Source of the DNA: Pseudomonas putida
GTDB lineage: Bacteria > Pseudomonadota > Gammaproteobacteria > Pseudomonadales > Pseudomonadaceae
Length of the DNA: 64,000 nucleotides
NCBI RefSeq assembly: GCF_001941965.1
Contig: NZ_MKZO01000006.1
Coordinates: 1 to 64,000, forward strand
Direction: 5' to 3'
Shown: one piece after another, positions 16,498 to 25,260 of the stretch
Layout of the letters: each line of letters begins with the position of its first letter
Numbering within the stretch: the stretch's first letter is position 1
Notes under the pieces: model-generated
Databases searched by the model: none
Seen by the model: only the letters and a program-made list of their open reading frames with translations
Told to the model about the DNA's origin: nothing
Program-made: the position numbers and the translations under genes

Positions 16498-19400
16498 TCA
16501 TCCTTCGCCCTGCATTTCTTCCCAGGTGTCGTTCTCGTCCTCGCTGATGCTGTACCACGGCAGGTAGCGTTGCCGACGCAGGTAGCCCTTGGCGGTCAGC
16601 ACGCGGATTTCCCGGCCCAGCGGGTCGTAGAACTGCTGGTCGTTGTAGCCGAACAGCTTGAACGAGGCGTCGTTGATGTAGCGCCAGCGCTCGGCGAAGT
16701 AAGGCCGGTAGACCCGCACCGGCAGGCCCTTGTTGTTGTATTCGACCCGCTCGCTGACCCGCCAGCGCGCGGCGGCGTCCACCAGTACCGGCTGGCCGTC
16801 TTCCAGGCGCAGTTCGCCGTTGTCGTCGACGGCGTAGGCCAGGCCCGGTTCGACTCTCTGCTTGCTCTGCAACGCGCGGCCGAAGCCGTCGCTGCTGCTC
16901 AGGCTGATGCGGATCTGCAGTTCGGGATCGCCCGGGTAGCGGTCGGCCAGCAGCACGGCGCTCTGCACCGGCTGGCGGGTTTCCACGGGTTGCATCCAGC
17001 TGAAGGCGTCGTAGTAGCAGGCGCTGGCGGCGTTCTGCAGGGCGGCGTGCGGGTCGTCGATGGCGCTGGCGAGGTCCTCGCTGTCGCGCTGGTATTCGCT
17101 CAACGGCGCGAAACCCACCGCTTCGCCGTTTTCGGTGCCGTGGAAGCTGCTCGCCAGGAGCCGGCCGAAGCCGTCGTACAGAGCTTCCTGGATATTGTCG
17201 TTGGGGTCGGTGATGTGCCGCGGTTGCAGGCAGTGATAGTCGAACGCGGCCAGGGTCCGGCAGCCATCGGGCAGGGTGATGCAACTGACCTGGCAGTGAT
17301 AGGGGTCGTGGGTCACTTCGGTGACGCCGTGGCTGCGGGTTTCACGGAAGGCCTGGGTGCGGTGGAAGGCGCTGGCCGGGGCGTAGGTGGTGAAGCCCTG
17401 GCGGATGGCCCAGAGCTCCAGCTCCGGCTGTTCCGGCAGGAACGCCGGCATGCGCTCGTAGTTGAGCTCGACCAGCTTGTCGCGCAGTTCGTCGCGGCTC
17501 ATCACCCGGTCGTAGGCCTGCATCGCCTGTTCGTTCAGTTCGGCACTTTCCAGGTAACCGGGCAGGGCCTCGAAGCTGGCCTGGCCATCGGGCAGGTCTT
17601 CCCGGGTGGTCGTGTCGGGCGCCTGGTAGCGTTGCACGGTCTGCCCGCTGAAGACCCGCTCGGCGTCCTCGCCCAGCGGGCTTTCCGGGCCGACCAGGTG
17701 CTCGTAGCTGATCTGCCGCAGCGGCAAGGCCGTGCGCGCCAGCATCACCACGTTGTTGCGCTGGCGCCAGGGCAGGCCGAGGCGCCAGCCCTGGGCGTCG
17801 CTGAGGTGGATGGCCTGGCTGCGGGTTTCGTTGAGGTAATGGTTGTACTGCGCGTCGTCATGGGCGTCGCGCCACCAGGTCTGTTCATGCTCGCTGTCGA
17901 AGGGGGGCGGGTCACTGACATGGCGGCGGCGTGCGCAATGGATGACCACGGCATGGGTCGGCTGGGCGTAGGCGTCATGGGCCAGGTTGATGCTGTGCTG
18001 GCAGCGTGGGTCGTCGGCCTGGCGCTCGTAGTTCAGGCTGATGCTTTCCAGTGCCAGCGGCAGCATGCGCGCATAGGGCTGGTGGGCGCCGGCGGGGGCC
18101 AGTTCGCGCAACAGGTAGCGATGCTGCTCCACCGCGTAGGGCACTGCGGCCTGCGGGCTGTCGTCGAGGCCGTAGTGCTCGCTGCGGATCGGCGAACCGC
18201 TGAGGGCATGGGCCATGGCACGCAGGCGGGCTTCGTCCGGGCTGGCGACGATGTGGTCGGCCGCGTTCTGGAACAGGCTCAGCAGGTCCGGACCAGGCTC
18301 GGCCGCCTCGCTGTCCTGGTAGAAATCATCCCGGGCCGGCGCCGGGTACTGGCCGGTGTGGAACCAGGTCTTGCTGAGGATCGGTGCGGTGAAGTGCGTG
18401 TCCTCGTCACCCCGGGCGCTTTCGCTGTCGGTCTGCAGGAGCAGGCCGAAACCGCGCAGTTCCCGCTCATGGCGGTCGTAATGGCCGCGGCGGTACTGCA
18501 TGCGTTGCACCAGCAGGTTGCCGGTGATCTCGTCGAGCTGGGTCTGCCGGGCGACCACGTGCAGGGTCATGGGCAGGTGGCTGACCGCAGGCTGCCCGGC
18601 CTGGCGCAGTTCCGCTTTCTCGTCCAGCCATTCCTGACCGGAACTGCGGTATTCGACGCTGCCGACCGAGCCCATGTTGTTGTCGGTGCGGTTGAGCAGG
18701 TAGGGCTTGTGCGCGGTGAAGTCCATGCGCCAGTGGCGTGGCTGCATATGCGGCACGGTCAGGACCAGGCTGGCACAGCCCAGGCCCTGCAGGTCGGCGG
18801 CGCTGACCTGGCACAGGCGGTCGTAGCGCACGCCCTGCGGCCAGGGTTGCAGCACCGGCGCCTGCAGGCCGAAGCCGCTGCGGTTCATGAACAGGCGCAC
18901 ACCGTCGCTTTCCAGGTAGAGCAGATCGCTGGCGCCGGAACCGTCGAGGTCGGCCAGGCGCACCCGTCCGGCATCGAATGCGGCATGCTCGAAGGGCAGG
19001 CTGGCGAAGCGGAAGCCTTTGCCGAAGCGGCCGTGGCCGAGGTTCGGCCAGCAACGGATCTCGTTGTGGCGGATGCGCACCAGGTGCTGCTGGCCACTGC
19101 CGAGGATATCGCTGAACGCCACCAGTTCGGCGCGGTCGTCGCCGATGACCGGCAGGCGGTCGTCCTGGCTGTGCGGCACGTCCACCGGCGCGGCATGCCC
19201 CTGTTCACGGCGGTTGGCATACAGGCGCACGCTGCGCGGGCCGATCAGGGCCAGGTCGAGCAGGCCGGCACCGCTCAGGTCGGCCAGTTGCGCCAGCGGG
19301 TGCAGGGCTTCCGGGGCGACGGCGGCGAACGGCACGAAGGTCGACCAGCTACGGTCCGGGTTGAGGGTAAAGAAACCGTTCAGGCCGGGAGCGCTGATGC

Positions 19401-20811
19401 ACCATTCGAGGCGGCCGTCGCCGGTCAGGTCCTGTAGCGCCTGGCGCAGCGGCCGGCTGCTGTCGGCCAGGGGCAGGCGCGGCAGCAGCGACCAGTCGCC
19501 ATAGGTCACCCGGTCGTTGCGGGCGTCGTCGTCGCGGCCGCTGGCGTCGCGCAACGGCTCGCGGTAGTACCAGCCCTTGTCGCTGCTGTGCAGCACGCCG
19601 GGCAGGCCCTCGCCGTACAGGTCGACCAACTGGTAGCCGAGGCCATCGTTGAGCCCGGGCATCGCCGGGAATTCGCTGAAGGTGCAGGGCGCCTCCGGAT
19701 AGAACGGCGCATAGGCGAAGGTCAGCGGCGGCAGGCTGCTGAACTGGCCGCTGGCAGACCAGGCCTGGCTATGGGCACCGACCAGCAGGTTGTAGGACAG
19801 CTCGCTGGCCTGGTACTCCAGCAGCAGGCGCCGCACCAGCACCGGTTCAGGCCCCAGTTCGGCCTCGAAGCGGTGGAACATCAGGACCTGCCGGCACAGG
19901 CGCAGGTTGCCCAGCTCGAAACCGTAGGCGAAGGTGCTGTGCGGGTCGCTGCGCACGCTCCAGGGCCCGGCCTCGGCGTAGCCGGGCTTGTCCGCGGCCT
20001 CGGCGCTGCGCTCGCCGTAGTCGAACAGCACCTCGAAATGCCAGTGCACGGCGTCGAGGGTGTCCGGCTGCCACAGGTACAGCCAGGGGTGGGCGCTTAC
20101 ATTGCCGTAGCAGACCCGGCTCAGGTAGCGCTGGGCGCGGAAGTCGCGGGGATGCTCCGGGTCGAGTCCGGCCAGGTCTTCGCCCTTGTACTGGTAGAGG
20201 ATGTGCTCGCCATGGGCATTCATGCTCTCTTCCAGCAGCCATTCGCCGACCCGCCGCGAGTCGTCCGGGTCGGTGCTGCGCGAGGAGGGGTTGCGGCCGT
20301 AGAAATGCAGGCTGCCGTCGCCGCCGTGGATCAGCCAGAAGCCCGGGTCGTCGGCATCGGCGCGCCAGTGCTCGATGCGCTCGAAGGCGCCTTCGATGCG
20401 CGGGAAGTGGCGGATCACCTGGTAGCGGCGGTCCAGGGCCAGGCTGCGGTAGTCATCGACCTCGGTGAACAGCAGGTTGCCGCTCGCATCGCGTTCAGGC
20501 AGCCAGGCCACCCCGTCCGGGCCAAGGATCACGTCGTCATCGGTGTAGCGCGGCACGCCCTTGCTGGTGCGCCGGGCGACGCAGCCGATGGACAGGCTCC
20601 AGCCCATGCCGAACAGGCCGTTGCTGACCGTGCTGCGGTAGTTCAAGGCCAGTGGCGGGGCATAGCCGCGACCAGGGGACACGGGCAAGGGAATGTCGAA
20701 GGAGGCCGCCCCCGTGGTGCCGACACCGCCCCAGCCGCTGCCGATGCTCTGGATGGCGCCGCCGCCCTTGGGCAGCGCGGGAAGGGCGACAGCGGGTGTC
20801 TGATCCTGCAT
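16498..20811 (-). CDS. Tc toxin subunit B (TcaC/TcdB-type, SpvB domain)
   Basis: A 1437-residue TcB protein, the usual length for the family. The SpvB-like N-terminus is clear (LPKGGGAIQSIG, then GRGYAPPLALNYRS and NGLFGMGWSLS). Two FG-GAP/VCBS-like stretches, LADLSGAGLLDLALIG and LADLDGSGASDLLYLE, lie near residues 507 and 617. The ending DPLGREIRVLTAKGY followed by WYSISEDENDTWEE is the normal TcB C-terminus, so it is complete and not fused to a TcC. TcB forms half of the cocoon that shields the toxic C-terminal part of TcC and gates it into the TcA channel. GGAG stands 8 bases before the ATG and is inside a perfect palindrome. No TcC gene follows. Confidence 0.9.
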   Translation of the reverse strand: MQDQTPAVALPALPKGGGAIQSIGSGWGGVGTTGAASFDIPLPVSPGRGYAPPLALNYRSTVSNGLFGMGWSLSIGCVARRTSKGVPRYTDDDVILGPDGVAWLPERDASGNLLFTEVDDYRSLALDRRYQVIRHFPRIEGAFERIEHWRADADDPGFWLIHGGDGSLHFYGRNPSSRSTDPDDSRRVGEWLLEESMNAHGEHILYQYKGEDLAGLDPEHPRDFRAQRYLSRVCYGNVSAHPWLYLWQPDTLDAVHWHFEVLFDYGERSAEAADKPGYAEAGPWSVRSDPHSTFAYGFELGNLRLCRQVLMFHRFEAELGPEPVLVRRLLLEYQASELSYNLLVGAHSQAWSASGQFSSLPPLTFAYAPFYPEAPCTFSEFPAMPGLNDGLGYQLVDLYGEGLPGVLHSSDKGWYYREPLRDASGRDDDARNDRVTYGDWSLLPRLPLADSSRPLRQALQDLTGDGRLEWCISAPGLNGFFTLNPDRSWSTFVPFAAVAPEALHPLAQLADLSGAGLLDLALIGPRSVRLYANRREQGHAAPVDVPHSQDDRLPVIGDDRAELVAFSDILGSGQQHLVRIRHNEIRCWPNLGHGRFGKGFRFASLPFEHAAFDAGRVRLADLDGSGASDLLYLESDGVRLFMNRSGFGLQAPVLQPWPQGVRYDRLCQVSAADLQGLGCASLVLTVPHMQPRHWRMDFTAHKPYLLNRTDNNMGSVGSVEYRSSGQEWLDEKAELRQAGQPAVSHLPMTLHVVARQTQLDEITGNLLVQRMQYRRGHYDRHERELRGFGLLLQTDSESARGDEDTHFTAPILSKTWFHTGQYPAPARDDFYQDSEAAEPGPDLLSLFQNAADHIVASPDEARLRAMAHALSGSPIRSEHYGLDDSPQAAVPYAVEQHRYLLRELAPAGAHQPYARMLPLALESISLNYERQADDPRCQHSINLAHDAYAQPTHAVVIHCARRRHVSDPPPFDSEHEQTWWRDAHDDAQYNHYLNETRSQAIHLSDAQGWRLGLPWRQRNNVVMLARTALPLRQISYEHLVGPESPLGEDAERVFSGQTVQRYQAPDTTTREDLPDGQASFEALPGYLESAELNEQAMQAYDRVMSRDELRDKLVELNYERMPAFLPEQPELELWAIRQGFTTYAPASAFHRTQAFRETRSHGVTEVTHDPYHCQVSCITLPDGCRTLAAFDYHCLQPRHITDPNDNIQEALYDGFGRLLASSFHGTENGEAVGFAPLSEYQRDSEDLASAIDDPHAALQNAASACYYDAFSWMQPVETRQPVQSAVLLADRYPGDPELQIRISLSSSDGFGRALQSKQRVEPGLAYAVDDNGELRLEDGQPVLVDAAARWRVSERVEYNNKGLPVRVYRPYFAERWRYINDASFKLFGYNDQQFYDPLGREIRVLTAKGYLRRQRYLPWYSISEDENDTWEEMQGEG

Positions 20812-20819
20812 GACCTATG

Positions 20820-20840
20820 CTCCATGGACTGTCCATGGAG
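20820..20840 (-). promoter_or_regulatory. Perfect palindrome overlapping the TcB ribosome binding site
   Basis: Two 10-base arms, CTCCATGGAC and GTCCATGGAG, flank a single base. The start-proximal arm contains the GGAG Shine-Dalgarno of the TcB gene. In RNA this can fold into a 9-bp stem with a 3-base loop that hides the ribosome binding site; in DNA it could be an operator. Each arm also contains AUGGA, close to the ANGGA core recognised by RsmA/CsrA proteins. Function is inferred. Confidence 0.5.
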
Positions 20841-20920
20841 CAAGAGTGCCTTGGTTGGGGTATTTCGTTAACTGACAAAAATGCTAGGTGGACGACCGTG
20901 CCGCGCACCTTGGCAGCCGT

Positions 20921-21772
20921 TCATGGCGTCCCGAACAACGCCGTCCAGTAGATTCCCGCATCGCTCTTCGGGTCGGTGGCATAGGCCCCGCCCATCTCCC
21001 GCAACTGCGGGTTCATCAGGTTCGCACAATGCCCCGGGCTGGCCAGCCAGCCATCGACCACCTTGCGCGGGCTGTCGAGGCCGGCGGCGATGTTCTCGGC
21101 GATGCGCTGGCCGCTGTAGCCGGCGAGCTCCGCCCGGTCACCCGGGGTGCGGCCTTCACGGTCGATATGGTCGAAGAAATTCTGGTTGGCCATGGCCCGG
21201 CTGTGGCTCTGGGCCGCCCCGGCCAGAGTGTCGTTCCAGCCCAGCGGGGTGGTCGCGCTCATGGCCTGGGTACCGCATTGGCGCGGCTGGGCGCGGGCGC
21301 TGTTGATCGCGTCGAGCAGGTTGCGCCCTTCGCTTTGCCAGTCGCCCAGGCGCGCGCTGAGCAGCGGGCGGGCGACCACGATACGCCATTCACGGTCTTC
21401 GCGGCTGACGCCGATATCGACGAACTGCGGGTCCAGCACCACCTGGCAGAAGCTCTCGCGGATGGCTTTCATCGCCGCCCCGGCATCCCGCGGGCCGGAC
21501 AGGCTGATGGCCTGGACATTGACCATCGGGTAGGCGACCCGGGCCAGTTGCTGTTGCAGGTCGCCCATGCTGGTGGCCGACAGCACCAGGCGCGGGTCGC
21601 TGGCCAGCGGTGGCAGTTCCAGGGACGCCTGGTTGGCGCAGGCCTGGGACTGGTTGCGGTAAGCGTTGATCGAGTCGATCAGTTGCGTCTCTTCCGACGC
21701 CTGGACCTGGCTGGCGAGCAGGGGGCCGAGGCAGAGCAAGACGAAGCAAAGCATGGAGGAACGGACGCGCAT
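20921..21772 (-). CDS. Exported CAP-domain (SCP/PR-1-like) protein
   Basis: A 283-residue protein with a signal peptide (FVLLCLGPLLASQVQAS) and a C-terminal CAP domain from about residue 145. Visible CAP features are the histidine in AAQSHSRAMANQNFFDH, the AENIAAG variant of the GENIA motif, and SPGHCANLMNP. The N-terminal half (residues 25-140) is a separate domain I do not recognise; it has paired cysteines. CAP proteins are secreted and bind sterols, peptides or wall components, but bacterial members are poorly understood. The ATG at 21772 has GGAGA upstream; an upstream in-frame extension lacks a signal peptide at its end and was rejected. Confidence 0.85.
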   Translation of the reverse strand: MRVRSSMLCFVLLCLGPLLASQVQASEETQLIDSINAYRNQSQACANQASLELPPLASDPRLVLSATSMGDLQQQLARVAYPMVNVQAISLSGPRDAGAAMKAIRESFCQVVLDPQFVDIGVSREDREWRIVVARPLLSARLGDWQSEGRNLLDAINSARAQPRQCGTQAMSATTPLGWNDTLAGAAQSHSRAMANQNFFDHIDREGRTPGDRAELAGYSGQRIAENIAAGLDSPRKVVDGWLASPGHCANLMNPQLREMGGAYATDPKSDAGIYWTALFGTP

Positions 21773-21937
21773 TGAAATCTCCCTGGTACATGAAACCGGC
21801 GGGTCCGCGCTGATGGCCCGACCGGAGCCCCGATGGATTGGGGTAAAAATGCAGAACAAGCGGGTGCATGGTAGCCAGAATGGCTACTGCCTGTCGTCTT
21901 TGTCCGGCATCGGGCCGTTCGGGTTCCCTGCGACGGA

Positions 21938-22540
21938 TCAGCGCGCTGCGCCATTTTGCGGTTTATAGAAGACAAATCGACTGGTCTGCGCGGTTTTCAC
22001 GAAGGTTTTGCGCCAGGCGGGAGCGGCCTTGCGGTCATGGAAATAGAGGGCGCCGTGGCTGTTGTCGGGGAGCTGGCGGTTGAGGGTCTTGCGCGCGATT
22101 TCCTTGGCCTGGAGAAACGGTTCGTCTTCCTTGATCTGGTCGGCCCGGCCATCGCACCACCAGGAGAACTGGCAGGCATGGCGCTCGGAGCCCTGCTTGA
22201 CCACGCCGCAGACGGTATCGGGGAAACCGTCATGGCCGAGACGATTGAGCACCACGTTGGCCACTGCCTGCATGTCGGCGGCGCTGGCGCCCTTGGCTTC
22301 CCAGTAGATGGTGCGTGACAGGCAGGTCAGAGTGTCGTCGAGGGCGGCCTCGCCGTTGGGGTCAACGGCCTTGGCTTCTGTCGGGGTAAGGGTGGTGCCG
22401 GGAGCGGGCTTGGCCTGGACCGCGACGGCGTGTTCCAGGGCTTCGGCTTTTTCCTCGGCCTTGTTGGCGACCGGGTCGGCGGCCTGGGCGGTGAGGCTGA
22501 GCAGGGCGGTGAGGCAGAGGGTGGTCCACGGAGCGTGCAT
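21938..22540 (-). CDS. SleB-family cell wall hydrolase
   Basis: A 200-residue exported protein with a signal peptide ending at TAQAA and a SleB hydrolase domain from about residue 72. The segment LSRTIYWEAKGASAADMQAVANVVLNR carries the glutamate expected at the catalytic site, followed by FPDTVCGVVKQ and CQFSWWCDG, typical of SleB. Although the family is named for spore germination enzymes, Gram-negative members act on peptidoglycan in the periplasm, probably as lytic transglycosylase-like enzymes. Residues 24-70 form an Ala/Glu/Lys-rich linker. It lies near the CAP-domain gene on the same strand, 166 bases apart, and each probably has its own promoter. Confidence 0.85.
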   Translation of the reverse strand: MHAPWTTLCLTALLSLTAQAADPVANKAEEKAEALEHAVAVQAKPAPGTTLTPTEAKAVDPNGEAALDDTLTCLSRTIYWEAKGASAADMQAVANVVLNRLGHDGFPDTVCGVVKQGSERHACQFSWWCDGRADQIKEDEPFLQAKEIARKTLNRQLPDNSHGALYFHDRKAAPAWRKTFVKTAQTSRFVFYKPQNGAAR

Positions 22541-22660
22541 GGCCGGAGTCTCAGGTTGAGTACCTGATGTATTGACTGCGGGGGAAGTTCAATGATTCCG
22601 GGGTTGCCGCCGGACGGTAGCGGTTCGGTTGTTTGCGGTTGTGAAGCGCACTGCTGATCC

Positions 22661-22750
22661 CTGTGGGAGCTGGCTTGCCAGCGATGAGGTCGGCACAGGC
22701 AAAGATGTTGTTCGATCTGGCCAAATCGCTGGCAAGCCAGCTCCCACAGG
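22661..22750. repeat. REP doublet
   Basis: Inverted REP copies (CTGTGGGAGCTGGCTTGCCA at the left, TCGCTGGCAAGCCAGCTCCC at the right) separated by about 45 bases, in the gap between the SleB gene and the GNAT gene. Confidence 0.9.
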
Positions 22751-22763
22751 GTACGCGGCGTAT

Positions 22764-23462
22764 TCAGATCAGTCGTATAGCTCGCAACTGCCAGTTCGCA
22801 GTACGCTCCCAGGCAAACGCCGCCGCATGCCGGCTCAATTCATCCAGTTGCCGATCACGCTTCTTCTCCGCCTCGACCATCGCCTTGCGCCCATGCTGCT
22901 TGAGCAGGTAGCTGTGGATCTGCTGGATCTCCACCGTGCGGAAGATCGGCGCCACATCCAGCACCGCCAGCTCCGCATCCCCGGCCGGCGCATCGGTGGC
23001 CATCAGCACCTGCGGCCCCCGGGCTCCGACCACCTCGAAGCCGAGGGCTTCGAAACACGGCACCTTGCCCTTGCCACAGGCCAGTTCGATACGCGGATGA
23101 CGCTGGCGCACCTCGTCGAGCATCGCCCGGGCGATCCCGCGGCGACGTAGGTCCTGGCGCACCGCCATATAGGCCACGGCGCAGGCCCCGGGCTCGCCCT
23201 CGATCGGCAGGTACAACACGAACCCGGCCAGTTGCTCCTCGTCGCACGCCAGCACCAGCTCCACCGGCAAGCGCGTGCCACCCAGCGCTTGCAGATAAAG
23301 GTGCACCTCGAAGCCCAGCGCGTATTGGTACAGGTTGTACAGCGGATTGCTCGGCTGCAGGCCGGTGGCGCTGAGGTCGCTGAAGTTGTCGACCACCAGT
23401 TGCATCAGCTGGCTGTGCAGCGGTTCGGCAGGGGCGGTCTGGTGCAAGGTGACAACGGGCAT
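22764..23462 (-). CDS. GNAT-family N-acetyltransferase
   Basis: A 232-residue protein with a GNAT fold. The acetyl-CoA-binding motif A is visible as VRQDLRRRGIARAMLDEV at about residues 115-135, with the R/QxxGxA pattern, preceded by the beta strand AVAYMAV. The last 50 residues form a basic helical tail (VEAEKKRDRQLDELSRHAA). The acceptor substrate is unknown. The ATG at 23462 was chosen; a TTG three codons upstream is possible but has no advantage. The neighbours, a chemoreceptor and a SleB hydrolase, do not suggest a pathway. Confidence 0.8.
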   Translation of the reverse strand: MPVVTLHQTAPAEPLHSQLMQLVVDNFSDLSATGLQPSNPLYNLYQYALGFEVHLYLQALGGTRLPVELVLACDEEQLAGFVLYLPIEGEPGACAVAYMAVRQDLRRRGIARAMLDEVRQRHPRIELACGKGKVPCFEALGFEVVGARGPQVLMATDAPAGDAELAVLDVAPIFRTVEIQQIHSYLLKQHGRKAMVEAEKKRDRQLDELSRHAAAFAWERTANWQLRAIRLI

Positions 23463-23521
23463 CGCGGGCAAGGCTCCGGAAACGGGACAGGGCCGCCAGT
23501 CTACAGGAGCCCGCGCGGAAC

Positions 23522-25147
23522 TCAGACCCTGAATCGCCCCACCAGCGCCGTCAGCTCGCTCGCCAGCCCCGACAGGGTCTGGCTCGCCGCGCTGGTCTGC
23601 TGCGCGCCCTCGGCCGAACGCGCCGACAGTTCGCGGATATTCAGCAGGTTGCGGTCCACCTCCCGCGCCACCTGGGCCTGCTCCTCGGCGGCACTGGCGA
23701 TCACCAGGTTGCGTTCGTTGATCTGCCCGATGGCGGCATAGATGCCTTGCAGCACCTGCTCCGAGGCCTGGGTGGTGTCCAGCGCCGAACGCGCCCGCTC
23801 GGCACTGGCGTGCATGGAGCTGACCGCCACCTCGGTACCGTGCTGCACGCTGCCGATCATCTGCTCGATTTCCTGGGTCGACTGCTGGGTGCGGTAGGCC
23901 AGGGTACGCACCTCGTCGGCGACCACCGCAAAACCACGCCCGGCTTCACCGGCCCGGGCCGCTTCGATGGCAGCGTTGAGGGCCAGCAGGTTGGTCTGCT
24001 CGGAAACCGCACGGATGACTTCCAGCACCTTGCCGATATCGCGGATCTCCCCGGCCAGCAGTTGCAAACGCTCGCTGCCGGCCTGCACTTCGCCGGCCAT
24101 GGCCTGGGTGCCGTCGAGGGTGTCGCTGACCTGCTGGCGGCTTTGCTCGGCCAGGCGGTTGGAGTCATTGGCGGCCTGGGAGGTGGACACGGCATTGCGC
24201 GCCACTTCTTCCACGGCGGTGGTCATCTCGGTGACGGCGGTGGCCGCCTGTTCCAGCTCTTCATCCTGGCGGCGCAGACTTTCCGCGCTCTGTTCGGTGA
24301 CCGTATTCAGGGCCTTGGCGGAGGCGGCCAGTTGCCCGGCGCAGGCGCCGATCTGGCCCAGAGTGTCGCGCTGGCTGTGCTGCATGCGTTGCAGTTCGGC
24401 GAACAGCTGGCCGATCTCGTTGCTGCCCGGCACTTTGACCGGCTCGCTCAGGTCGCCGCCGGCAATGCGCTGGAAATGCCGCCCGGCTTCGGCCAGCGGG
24501 CGCAGCACGCGCTGCTGGATCAAGCCCCAGCACAGCACCGCCAGCAGCACCGTGGTCACCAGCAAGGCCAGGCTCAGCAGTTGCGCGGTGCGCAGGCGGT
24601 TGGCCGACTCGGCCATGATCTGCTGGCTGCGCGCGCTCAGCTCCTTTACCAGCTCCTGGCGCAAGGCCTGCAGGCGGCCCATGGCATTGCCGGCATCGAC
24701 GTTAACCGCGAAATAACGATCCAGGGAGTTTTCCAGGGTCGCCTGGCGCTGCCCGGCGATGGCCACGGAATAGGTCTGGAAGGTGCGTTGCAGCTCATCG
24801 GCGGTGCCCTTGATTGCCGGATCATCGACGGCGGCGACGAACTCGGCGGTCAGCGCCAGGCTGGCGTTGATCAGCTCTTCGGAGCGGGTCAGGCGGCCCT
24901 TGGCACTGTCCATATGGCCGCCTTGCTGTTCGATAAAGCCCGAGGACACGTTGGCGCTGGAACGGATCGCCATCAGCAGGGCGTTGTTCAGGCGATCGGA
25001 CTGGTGCGCGGTACGGTCCAGCTCGGCGATCTGCGCGTCGCTGCCCACGGCGGCGCGCCAGGCGCTGACGGTGGAGAACAGCAGGGTCAGGCTGAACAGG
25101 GACAGCACCCAGAACATACCGGTGCGGATTTTCAGGTCGGCGAACAT
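23522..25147 (-). CDS. Methyl-accepting chemotaxis protein
   Basis: A 541-residue transmembrane chemoreceptor. The first membrane helix is at about residues 12-30, a four-helix-bundle-type periplasmic sensor fills residues 32-188, the second membrane helix ([20 protein letters not shown]) follows, then a HAMP domain to about residue 265 and a long signalling coiled coil. The hairpin tip is nearly identical to the family consensus ([19 protein letters not shown], then [12 protein letters not shown]). It lacks a C-terminal NWETF-like pentapeptide, so methylation would rely on enzymes recruited elsewhere. The ligand is not predictable. It is monocistronic, the next gene downstream being an unrelated GNAT enzyme. 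Confidence 0.95.
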   Translation of the reverse strand: MFADLKIRTGMFWVLSLFSLTLLFSTVSAWRAAVGSDAQIAELDRTAHQSDRLNNALLMAIRSSANVSSGFIEQQGGHMDSAKGRLTRSEELINASLALTAEFVAAVDDPAIKGTADELQRTFQTYSVAIAGQRQATLENSLDRYFAVNVDAGNAMGRLQALRQELVKELSARSQQIMAESANRLRTAQLLSLALLVTTVLLAVLCWGLIQQRVLRPLAEAGRHFQRIAGGDLSEPVKVPGSNEIGQLFAELQRMQHSQRDTLGQIGACAGQLAASAKALNTVTEQSAESLRRQDEELEQAATAVTEMTTAVEEVARNAVSTSQAANDSNRLAEQSRQQVSDTLDGTQAMAGEVQAGSERLQLLAGEIRDIGKVLEVIRAVSEQTNLLALNAAIEAARAGEAGRGFAVVADEVRTLAYRTQQSTQEIEQMIGSVQHGTEVAVSSMHASAERARSALDTTQASEQVLQGIYAAIGQINERNLVIASAAEEQAQVAREVDRNLLNIRELSARSAEGAQQTSAASQTLSGLASELTALVGRFRV

Positions 25148-25260
25148 GCGGGCAGGGCTCCTCGATTGTCGGTCCCGCCACTTGTCGTGTGGGGCGGGTT
25201 GCCATTGCTATCGGAGGACGAAGATGACCGCTTGAGGGGTGGAGACTGGGTTGTGTTCGA

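Noticed and set aside
16342..19437. A 1031-codon plus-strand open frame opposite the TcB gene.
   Set aside because: It is a shadow of the TcB gene. Its predicted protein is low in complexity and has no known domain, whereas TcB is clear.
25148..25260. A CCCGCC...GGGCGGG hairpin between the chemoreceptor and AraC genes as a terminator.
   Set aside because: It lies upstream of the chemoreceptor and 60-90 bases past the AraC stop with no T-run; the stem has mismatches, so I did not list it as a terminator.
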